Origin: WLMZ01 sp043747765
GTDB lineage: Bacteria; Actinomycetota; Acidimicrobiia; Acidimicrobiales; Ilumatobacteraceae
Reading direction: 5' to 3'
DNA: 13,096 nt
Assembly: GCA_043747765.1 (NCBI GenBank)
Contig: JAYTOM010000373.1
Location: 1 to 13,096 of the forward strand
Shown in pieces: positions 1-6,047 of the stretch. The position numbers and the translations under genes are program-made. The notes below the pieces were generated by a model. It saw only the letters and a list, made by a program, of their open reading frames with translations, ran no database searches and was not told the origin of the DNA. Every line of letters begins with the position of its first letter. The first letter of the stretch is position 1.

Positions 1-224
1 TGCAGCAAGCGTGCCTCGAACGGCACAGCTTCCAGTGTGGGTTCTGCACACCGGGCATCCTGATCGTCGCCACCGAACTGCTCGCTGAGAATCCGAACCC
101 GTCCGAAGCCGAGGTGCGCGAGGCGATCTCGGGCAACCTCTGCCGCTGCACCGGGTACGACAGCATCGTCGCCGGCATCCTCCACGAAGTACAGACCTCT
201 GCTGATCGGGAGATCGCGCGATGA
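1..224 (+). CDS. [2Fe-2S] small subunit of a molybdenum hydroxylase (CoxS/XdhC-like), 3' end only
   Basis: This is the C-terminal 73 codons of an iron-sulfur subunit; the 5' end lies before the window and the first complete codon starts at base 3. The visible part carries FQCGFCTPG (codons from base 30) and NLCRCTGY (bases 141-164). These are the two cysteine pairs (CxxC and CxC) that hold the second, alpha-helical-domain [2Fe-2S] cluster in CoxS, XdhA and aldehyde oxidase small subunits. The plant-ferredoxin-like N-terminal cluster domain would be upstream. In the family, this subunit passes electrons from the molybdenum cofactor toward FAD. The TGA stop at 222-224 overlaps the next gene's ATG (ATGA), so the two are probably translationally coupled and form one enzyme. 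The family call is secure; the substrate is unknown. Confidence 0.93.
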   Translation, partial: QQACLERHSFQCGFCTPGILIVATELLAENPNPSEAEVREAISGNLCRCTGYDSIVAGILHEVQTSADREIAR

Positions 225-2593
225 TCCAGCGTCTGACGGGGACGAGTGTGCAACGCGTCGAAGACCCGCGCATCCTCACTGGACGAGGCAGGTATGTGGA
301 CGACGTGGTGCTGCCGCGGATGCTCCATGCCACGTTCGTCCGCAGTCCTCACGCCCATGCCCGCATCGTCGGAATCGATGTGTCGGCTGCGCAGCGCCAC
401 CTGGGTGTTCATCTGGTTCTGACCGATGCCGAATTGCGTCGACACGTCGGCGACATGACGGCCAACGGAAGTGCCGGTCTCTTCATCCCGACGTACACGG
501 CGCTCGCCCGAGACGTGGTGCGGATGATGGGCGAGCCGGTGGTGATCGTCATCGCCGACAGCCGCCCAATCGCCGAGGACGCAGCGGCACTCGTCGGAGT
601 CGAGTACCAGGTGTTCGAACCAGTGGTCGACATGGACGAGGCGATGTCCGACGGCGCAGCGCTGCTGTACCCCGTGCACGGCAGCAACATCATCTACAAC
701 ACGTCGCATCGTTACGGGGACACCGATGCTGCGTTCGCGTCTGCCGCCCACATCGTCACTGAACGGTTCCGGCAGCACCGCCAGACGAACGCGCCGATGG
801 AATGCCGCGGCCTCGTTGCTGAATATTCACCAGCCACAGGAGCTCTCGACATCACCACGGCGCATCAGTCTCCGCATGCCGTGCGCTTCGCGCTGTCACT
901 GATCTTGCGTCACCCCACGCACCTGCTGCGCGTCCGCTGTGGCGACATCGGTGGCAGCTTCGGCCAGAAGGGTGGCATCAATCGCGAGGACATCGCGGTC
1001 TGCGCGAGTGCGCGCCTGCTCGGCCGACCGGTGAAATGGATCGAGGACCGGACCGAGAACCTGACGGTCGCTGGCCAGGCTCGCGAGGAACGGCTCGACG
1101 TCGATGCCGCGCTCGACGCGGACGGTCACCTGCTCGGCATCAAGGTGCGGATGGTGATGGACATCGGGGCATACCCGCAGCTCGGCTTCCCGGCGAGTGG
1201 GTACACGAACGTCGTGCGGTCATTGTTTCCGGCAGCGTATCGCCTGCAGCACTATGACTTCGAGGCCGTTGCAGTGACGACGAACAAGGCCACTTATGTG
1301 CCGTACCGCGGTCCGTGGGAGGTCGAGACCTGGGTGCGCGAGCGGCTGTTCGACGTGCTTGCCCGCACCGTCGGAATCGATCCGGTCGAGTTCCGTCTGC
1401 GCAACCTGTGGAACACCGACGAGCTCCCAAGGCAATCCCTGGTGGGCGTGGAACTGTCGGGGAAGATGTCGCAGCGCGAAACGTTGATGCAGGCCCGGGA
1501 TCACATTGGTTACGAGGCGTTCCTCGCGGCGCAGATCGCCGCCCGCGCCGATGGTCGACACCTCGGGATCGGATTCGCCAATTTCATCGAGCCGGCCCCG
1601 TTCATGCCCAGCCTGATCAGAGCGATCGGCTTCATGGCTGCGCCACGTACGCCGCAGGAGGCACACATCCGAGTCGAACCGGACGGCACCCTGACGTTGT
1701 TCACGAGCCAGCAACCGCACGGTCAGGGTCATGAGACGACGCTGGCTCAGTTGGTCGCCGATGGCGTCGGTGTCGACATTGCCCAGGTCCATGTCGTGCA
1801 TGGTGACACCCAGGTCACGCCATTCAACTTCGTCGGAACGGGTGGCTCACGTTCGGCCACCCTCGCCGGTGGAGCGGTGATGGGTGTGGCCCGACAGGTG
1901 CGTGACCGCATCCTGCGACTGGCCGCGAACTCATGGGAGATCGACCCGGCCGACCTCGACATCGTCGACGGACACGTGATCGCCAGCGGGGTGCCTAGTC
2001 GCAGCCTGCCGATGAGCGCGGTGGGAATCCTGGCCTACACCGGCCCCGGCCTGGCCAACGACGACGGCTCACCCGGCATCGACGAACATCACGCGTACAT
2101 CTCCGGTGAGAACACCTGGTCGCAGTCGACGCACTGCTGCATCGTCGAGGTCGAGATGGACACCGGCCACGTTCGAATCGTGCGATACGTCGTGGTCGAG
2201 GATTGCGGGCGAATGATCAATCCGGCCATCGTCGACGGTCAGGTCCGCGGCGGGGTCGCGCAGGGGATCGGCGCAGTGTTGTTCGAACGAGCGGCGTACA
2301 GCGCAGACGGATCGTTCCTCGCCCGCACCTTCGACGACTACCTTCTGCCGACCGCCAACGACATTCCTCACATCGAAGTCGTCCACCGCGAGAGCGACCC
2401 CGACGATGACGTGCCGTTTCGCGGCGTCGGAGAGGGTGGTGCGATCGGCGCACCCGCTGCCCTCACGAACGCGATCGAAGACGCGCTGACACCGTTCGGG
2501 GCGATGATCCGCGAGCAGTACCTGCCGCCGCACCGAATTCTCGAACTGTGTGGCCTGATCGAACAACCGAATTCACCTATCGTCGGACGATGA
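221..2593 (+). CDS. Molybdopterin-binding catalytic subunit, xanthine dehydrogenase / aldehyde oxidase / CoxL superfamily
   Basis: A complete 790-residue large subunit that binds the molybdopterin-cytosine-dinucleotide-type cofactor and hydroxylates or oxidises a small organic substrate. It starts at the ATG that overlaps the small subunit's stop, with GGGAG at 208-212 placed 8 bases upstream. Visible family motifs: N-terminal VQRVEDPRILTGRGRYVDD; GGSFGQKGG (residues 244-252); GQGHET (501-506); GTGGSRSATLAGG (539-551); a C-terminal EDCGRMINPAIVDGQ block; and GVGEGGAIGAP with the expected catalytic Glu738. Residues 361-367 read PYRGPWE, where form I CO dehydrogenases have AYxCSFR (Cu-binding Cys) and form II proteins have AYRGAGR. 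It is therefore not a true CO dehydrogenase and is an unusual member of the wider family. Length is normal. The stop overlaps the RidA gene's start. Substrate unknown; purines, aldehydes and N-heterocycles are all possible. Confidence 0.93.
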   Translation: MIQRLTGTSVQRVEDPRILTGRGRYVDDVVLPRMLHATFVRSPHAHARIVGIDVSAAQRHLGVHLVLTDAELRRHVGDMTANGSAGLFIPTYTALARDVVRMMGEPVVIVIADSRPIAEDAAALVGVEYQVFEPVVDMDEAMSDGAALLYPVHGSNIIYNTSHRYGDTDAAFASAAHIVTERFRQHRQTNAPMECRGLVAEYSPATGALDITTAHQSPHAVRFALSLILRHPTHLLRVRCGDIGGSFGQKGGINREDIAVCASARLLGRPVKWIEDRTENLTVAGQAREERLDVDAALDADGHLLGIKVRMVMDIGAYPQLGFPASGYTNVVRSLFPAAYRLQHYDFEAVAVTTNKATYVPYRGPWEVETWVRERLFDVLARTVGIDPVEFRLRNLWNTDELPRQSLVGVELSGKMSQRETLMQARDHIGYEAFLAAQIAARADGRHLGIGFANFIEPAPFMPSLIRAIGFMAAPRTPQEAHIRVEPDGTLTLFTSQQPHGQGHETTLAQLVADGVGVDIAQVHVVHGDTQVTPFNFVGTGGSRSATLAGGAVMGVARQVRDRILRLAANSWEIDPADLDIVDGHVIASGVPSRSLPMSAVGILAYTGPGLANDDGSPGIDEHHAYISGENTWSQSTHCCIVEVEMDTGHVRIVRYVVVEDCGRMINPAIVDGQVRGGVAQGIGAVLFERAAYSADGSFLARTFDDYLLPTANDIPHIEVVHRESDPDDDVPFRGVGEGGAIGAPAALTNAIEDALTPFGAMIREQYLPPHRILELCGLIEQPNSPIVGR

Positions 2594-3051
2594 GCATCGA
2601 TCAACGCCTGCGTTCACTCGGCATCGAATTGCCGAGGTTGTCGGCCCCTGCGGGACTGTACGCGCAGGCGGTGCGCACGGGACCCTTGCTGTATCTGTCC
2701 GGTAAAGGTCCGACCCGCGCTGACGGATCGTCGGTCGAGGGCCGGGTCGGCAGTGACCTCACTCTGCAGGAGGGTCGCGATGCGGCACGGTTGGCGGGAC
2801 TGCAGTTGCTCGCGGCGATTGCCGCCGAGCCGGGCGGTCTCGACGCTGTGGTGAAGGTTGTCAAGACACTCGGCATGGTCAATTGCGCACCCGGATTCAC
2901 CGAGACGCCAGCGGTCATCGACGGCTGCTCGGAGCTGTTGATCCAGGTCTTCGGTGAAGCAGGACGCGGTGCCCGGTCGGCCGTCGGCCTCGCGGAATTG
3001 CCGTTCGGCATCGCCGTCGAGATCGAACTGATCGTCGAATTGAGGGACTGA
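2590..3051 (+). CDS. RidA family protein (YjgF/YER057c/UK114)
   Basis: A 153-residue RidA-superfamily protein. The ATG at 2590 overlaps the preceding stop (ATGA); the frame is open further upstream, but starting here removes only vector-like sequence copied from the other gene and gives the usual N-terminus. Family marks are GPLLYLSGKGPTRADGS near the N-terminal third and the C-terminal GARSAVGLAELPFGIAVEIE block. In that block, Arg129 occupies the position of the substrate-carboxylate-binding arginine of RidA (ARSxVxVxxLP). It is about 25 residues longer than E. coli RidA and fits a longer subgroup. RidA proteins hydrolyse reactive enamine/imine intermediates; relatives such as RutC act in pyrimidine breakdown. 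Its coupling to a molybdenum hydroxylase suggests it handles an imine or aminoacrylate-like product of that pathway, which is an inference from context. Confidence 0.9.
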   Translation: MSIDQRLRSLGIELPRLSAPAGLYAQAVRTGPLLYLSGKGPTRADGSSVEGRVGSDLTLQEGRDAARLAGLQLLAAIAAEPGGLDAVVKVVKTLGMVNCAPGFTETPAVIDGCSELLIQVFGEAGRGARSAVGLAELPFGIAVEIELIVELRD

Positions 3052-3120
3052 CCCACGACGGCTTCGATGGGACTGTTTTCGGACTCGGTGGGCCTGCGTC
3101 GCCGATCAGTAGTGGGTCAG
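3048..3120. repeat. 9-bp inverted repeat across a convergent gene junction
   Basis: CTGACCCAC at 3048-3056 and its exact reverse complement GTGGGTCAG at 3112-3120 flank the 54-base gap between the convergent RidA and Eis genes. Each arm covers the end of one gene: the left arm contains the RidA TGA, and the right arm encodes the last residues of the acetyltransferase. It could form a long-looped hairpin serving transcription from both sides, but the 55-base loop and lack of a T tract make termination doubtful. Nothing else recognisable lies in the gap. Confidence 0.3.
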
Positions 3121-4308
3121 GCAGTGCGGGGCGAGGCTGGTCGTGAAGAAGAGGTCCGCCCGCGCCGCCGCCTCGGCCGTTCGCGCGGTCATCCGCCGAC
3201 CTGATACCAGCGCCGAGGGGAGGACCCCGCCGTACAGCAGCGAGCTCAGCCCGGAATGCGATGTGATCAGGTCCGGCCGGGTACGAACCGCCTTGCACGA
3301 GCCGCCGTCCGGCCCGCCGTCGATCGCCCAGCGCATGCCGTCGGCCTCGACGACGATCCGGTCCGTCGTGCGATAGTTGCGTGCCCCGAACGCCGTCGCA
3401 ACGTCACGGATGTTGACCCAGATACCGTCGTTGAGATCCGTCGTGCGCAGTGCGCGTTGGTTGTCGAGCAGGTACGGCAGCGGATCGTCGATGGCAAGGA
3501 CACGACTGCGGATCTCGCCGACGAGATCGACCTCGAGGAGCGTCTGCCAGAGAGCCGCGTGCGCATCGGCGGTGACTGCGGCGATCTCTTCCAGGTTCAT
3601 GATGTGTGCGGGCTGGCCGTCGTTCCATTGGCTCTTGATCCGGTAGATCGCGTAGCCCTCGGCGTGGACGAGGTAATAGGCCACGGTCGACGAGCCCTCA
3701 CCCCGACCGAGTTGGTCGATTGCGAAATCATGCCATGGCGTGCTGCGGCTGACCTCGCCGACCCTCGTGCGGCGGTATCGCTCCCAGATCGGCGCGATGA
3801 CGTCGAACACATCCTCGTCTTCGCGCAGGAACCGCACACTGCCAGGCGCAGCCCGGAACTCGGACCGGATTGCGGTCGACCTTGGGTCGATGGTGGTCAT
3901 GCGCGCGCGAGTGGCGATGCCGTACCCGACATGCTCGTAGATGCCGCCCTCCGACGCAGACAGGGTCGATAGCGTTTCCCCCCGTGCGTCGATGTCGTCG
4001 TGTACCGCTCCGATCACACGGCGCATCAGCCCGATGCGGCGATGTGTCGCTGCCGTGGCGACCCATGTGACACCGCCCATCGGAACGGTCGACCCGCCGG
4101 GCAGCGTGACGTCGAACGAATACGAGCTGGCCTCGCTGACGATGTCGCCGGTGGCTGTGTCGACGGCGATCCTCCAGCGGCTGAGATCGTGGAGTGGGCG
4201 ACGTTGGGCGACGCCCTCCGGCGTGTACGAGAGCCCGAACGCCCTTCCGTCGGAATAGCAAATCGCTGACCATTCGTTTTCGTCAGGACGTCGGATCTCG
4301 ATGCTCAT
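3106..4308 (-). CDS. Eis-family GNAT N-acetyltransferase
   Basis: A 400-residue protein with the architecture of mycobacterial Eis (enhanced intracellular survival) acetyltransferases: N-terminal GNAT domain, central second GNAT-like domain, and C-terminal SCP2-like domain. Visible features are GGVTWVATAATHRRIGLMRR (residues 78-97, acetyl-CoA-binding strand and RRxGL loop) and LSASEGGIYEHVGYGIAT (116-133). Tyr124 aligns with the general-acid Tyr126 of M. tuberculosis Eis. The C-terminal residue is Tyr400, matching the aromatic C-terminus whose carboxylate is the general base in Eis. Eis enzymes acetylate several amines on aminoglycosides and lysine or peptide substrates; the native substrate here is unknown. 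The ATG at 4308 is preferred because it gives the usual MSIEIRP-like N-terminus. A GTG at 4329 adds seven residues, but its GGAGG (4331-4335) sits only one base away. It is divergent from the M20 hydrolase and convergent with RidA. Confidence 0.88.
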   Translation of the reverse strand: MSIEIRRPDENEWSAICYSDGRAFGLSYTPEGVAQRRPLHDLSRWRIAVDTATGDIVSEASSYSFDVTLPGGSTVPMGGVTWVATAATHRRIGLMRRVIGAVHDDIDARGETLSTLSASEGGIYEHVGYGIATRARMTTIDPRSTAIRSEFRAAPGSVRFLREDEDVFDVIAPIWERYRRTRVGEVSRSTPWHDFAIDQLGRGEGSSTVAYYLVHAEGYAIYRIKSQWNDGQPAHIMNLEEIAAVTADAHAALWQTLLEVDLVGEIRSRVLAIDDPLPYLLDNQRALRTTDLNDGIWVNIRDVATAFGARNYRTTDRIVVEADGMRWAIDGGPDGGSCKAVRTRPDLITSHSGLSSLLYGGVLPSALVSGRRMTARTAEAAARADLFFTTSLAPHCLTHY

Positions 4309-4336
4309 GGCCGCCAGTGTGTCATGCACGCCTCCG

Positions 4337-4348
4337 ACCGCCGGCGGT
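4337..4348. promoter_or_regulatory. Perfect 12-bp palindrome between divergent genes (candidate operator)
   Basis: ACCGCCGGCGGT is its own reverse complement and lies in the 51-base space between the start codons of the divergent Eis-type gene and M20 hydrolase gene. Its last base is the first base of a TAGTTT box, so a bound protein could block that promoter. A GC-rich palindrome this short can arise by chance in such DNA, so the operator role is only a suggestion. Confidence 0.25.
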
Positions 4349-4353
4349 AGTTT
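4348..4353 (+). promoter_or_regulatory. Candidate -10 box for a leaderless M20 hydrolase transcript
   Basis: TAGTTT fits the actinobacterial TANNNT -10 consensus and ends exactly 6 bases before the ATG at 4360. Transcription would then begin at or next to the start codon. No Shine-Dalgarno sequence is visible before this ATG, which agrees with a leaderless message. No clear -35 element is seen. Confidence 0.4.
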
Positions 4354-4359
4354 CGACCC

Positions 4360-5613
4360 ATGACAACCGTTGCCGCAGGCGCGTTCGATCCAGCACGAGT
4401 GGTCGCCAGTCTTCGTTCGCTGGCCGAACGCACGGGTGGGCCCGATGGCAGTCGACGATTGTGCTGGACGCCGGACTGGCTGGAAGCCCGCGCTCTGTTC
4501 CGCGAATCGTTGGCCACTCTGCCCGTTGACATCGAGACCGACGAGGCCGGCAACCTATGGGCGTACCTGCGCGGCACCAGCGACGACACGATCGTGGTCG
4601 GCTCGCACCTCGACAGCGTGCCGAAGGGCGGCTGGTTGGACGGCGCCCTCGGTGTGATGGCCGGTGTGGAACTTGTCCGTGCCCTGGCCGCCGAAGGCAT
4701 CCCGCCGGTCACCGTCGCAGTGGTCGATTGGGTCGATGAGGAAGGTGCCCGGTTCGGCCGCAGCTTGTTCGGTTCGGCGGCGGTGGTTGGTTCGCTCGAC
4801 CTCGAGGCCGCTGCCGGTCTCGTCGACAAGGAAGGCAACAGGCTGCCCGAGGTGATTGCCGAACACGGCATCAGCCTGGAGACGATCGACGGCGCCCGCA
4901 CTCGGCTGCACAACGTCAAGGCCTACCTCGAGGTACACATCGAACAGGGTCCGGTGTTGGAATCGAGAGGCCTCGGCATCTGTACCGTCACGGGGACCAA
5001 GGGGATCGAGCGGGAACGGATGATCTTCAAGGGTCAGGCTGCCCACTCCGGCACGATGCCGATGGAGATGCGTCGCGATTCGTTCGTGGCGGCGGCACGG
5101 TTCGCGATTGCGCTGAAGGAGATCGGCACGCGTCACGATGGTGTGACCACGATCGGCCATGCACAATGCTGGCCGGGCGTCGTCACCGCTGTTCCCGGCG
5201 AGACGCGAGTGACGATGGACATGCGCCACATCGATGCCGATGAACTGGCTGCGATGTTCGCCGAGATGCAGCAAGCGGCGGCCGACTCCGCAGATGCCGA
5301 AGGATGTACGTGGGAGATGGAGCACCTCTTCCGGATTCCACCTATGCCCTTCGATCCTCGTCTGCTGGCGGCCGCGCGCGAGAGTGTTCGAGAAGTGGAG
5401 GGACACGATGTCGAACTACCGAGTGGGGCGTTGCACGACGCCAGCGAGATGGCCAGGGAGGTGCCGACCGTGATGATCTTCTCGTCATCGATCGCCGGAT
5501 TGAGTCACACCAAAGAAGAGGACACGTCCGACGAGCATCTGCAGATGGCCGTCGATGCCTTCCATCGCACGTGCCGCCGGGCGATGGATCTTGTCGTGGC
5601 GGGTCATCTGTGA
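4360..5613 (+). CDS. M20-family allantoate amidohydrolase / N-carbamoyl-L-amino-acid hydrolase
   Basis: A 417-residue metal-dependent amidohydrolase of the AllC / HyuC / beta-ureidopropionase group, which cleaves a ureido (N-carbamoyl) or related amidine group, releasing ammonia and CO2. The metal and catalytic set is complete: His83 and Asp85 in GSHLDSV; bridging Asp94 in DGALGV; Glu127 (general base) and Glu128 (ligand) in DEEGARF; His193 in VHIEQGP; His383 in LSHTKEED. The lid/dimerisation domain begins near residue 210 with the AHSGTMPMEMRRDS block. SGALHDASEMA and the C-terminal metal site are typical of this subgroup rather than of peptidases. Length is normal. Allantoate and carbamoyl-amino-acid substrates cannot be told apart here. 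It overlaps the VOC gene by GTGA. With the nearby molybdenum hydroxylase and RidA it fits purine, pyrimidine or hydantoin catabolism. Confidence 0.9.
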   Translation: MTTVAAGAFDPARVVASLRSLAERTGGPDGSRRLCWTPDWLEARALFRESLATLPVDIETDEAGNLWAYLRGTSDDTIVVGSHLDSVPKGGWLDGALGVMAGVELVRALAAEGIPPVTVAVVDWVDEEGARFGRSLFGSAAVVGSLDLEAAAGLVDKEGNRLPEVIAEHGISLETIDGARTRLHNVKAYLEVHIEQGPVLESRGLGICTVTGTKGIERERMIFKGQAAHSGTMPMEMRRDSFVAAARFAIALKEIGTRHDGVTTIGHAQCWPGVVTAVPGETRVTMDMRHIDADELAAMFAEMQQAAADSADAEGCTWEMEHLFRIPPMPFDPRLLAAARESVREVEGHDVELPSGALHDASEMAREVPTVMIFSSSIAGLSHTKEEDTSDEHLQMAVDAFHRTCRRAMDLVVAGHL

Positions 5614-5960
5614 ACGTCGTCGGTGTCCACCATGTGTCGATCGGCGTCAACGATGTCGATGCATCGATCGAGTTCTACGGTCTGCTCGGCCTGACGGCCG
5701 TGCCCCGACCGGACTTCGGCTTCCCCGGTGCGTGGCTGCAGGCCGGCGAGCAGCAGGTCCACCTGCTGCAGACCAACATCACCCCACCAACGGCGATCAA
5801 TCACTACGCGTTCCATGTCGAGGATCTCGACGCCTGCGTGGCGCACCTCGCCGCACACGGCATCGATGCGCGAATCTCGAACCGCACCATCGGCGCCGGC
5901 AAGCAGGCGTTCATCAAGGACCCCAGCGGCAACGTGGTGGAGCTGAATCAACCCGACTGA
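5610..5960 (+). CDS. VOC (glyoxalase / fosfomycin-resistance fold) family protein
   Basis: A 116-residue single-polypeptide VOC metalloprotein. The GTG at 5610 overlaps the hydrolase stop (GTGA) and gives the usual beta-strand start, VVGVHHVSIGVNDVD. The frame is open back to 5304, but that stretch lies inside the hydrolase gene. Likely metal ligands are His7 or His8, His65 in NHYAFHV and Glu111 in GNVVELNQ, a spacing close to the H-H-E set of FosA-like and glyoxalase-like members; His51 (QVHLL) is another possible ligand. PRPDFGFPGAWLQAG (residues 33-47) is typical of an actinobacterial and plant VOC group without a settled function. Coupling to the M20 hydrolase suggests a step in the same pathway. 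Isomerase, lyase, dioxygenase or detoxifying roles are all possible. Confidence 0.85.
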   Translation: MNVVGVHHVSIGVNDVDASIEFYGLLGLTAVPRPDFGFPGAWLQAGEQQVHLLQTNITPPTAINHYAFHVEDLDACVAHLAAHGIDARISNRTIGAGKQAFIKDPSGNVVELNQPD

Positions 5961-5963
5961 CAA

Positions 5964-6044
5964 CGTCGGAGGCTTTGCGCACCGGAGGCTTTGCCACTCA
6001 CCCGGTCGCGTTGGAAAGCCTCCGGTGTGCAAAGCCTCCAAACG
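5964..6044. repeat. Long imperfect palindrome with doubled GGAGGCTTT motif in each arm (possible bidirectional terminator or REP-like element)
   Basis: The 87-base gap between the convergent VOC and gatB stops is almost filled by one inverted repeat. Bases 5968-5992 pair with 6015-6039: 24 Watson-Crick pairs plus one G-U wobble (5979 with 6028), with no internal gap. Shorter pairing extends the stem at both ends past a one-base bulge (5994-5996 with 6012-6014; 5964-5966 with 6042-6044). The loop is about 15 bases. Within the left arm CGGAGGCTTTGC occurs twice (5967-5978 and 5983-5994), a 16-base tandem period, and the right arm mirrors it. There is no T tract, so it is not a classic intrinsic terminator, though so stable a hairpin could stop or protect transcripts from both sides. 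It also resembles a REP-type mobile intergenic repeat. Confidence 0.8.
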
Positions 6045-6047
6045 TCG

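Noticed and set aside
221..2593. Carbon-monoxide dehydrogenase large subunit
   Set aside because: The family is right, but the AYxCSFR copper-binding loop is missing (PYRGPWE instead), so CO oxidation is not supported.
5304..5609. N-terminal extension of the VOC frame
   Set aside because: It lies inside the M20 hydrolase coding sequence; the GTG at 5610 gives the normal VOC start.
4360..5613. Dipeptidase or acetylornithine deacetylase of the M20 group
   Set aside because: The VHIEQGP, SGALHDA and LSHTKEED stretches belong to the carbamoylase / allantoate amidohydrolase branch.
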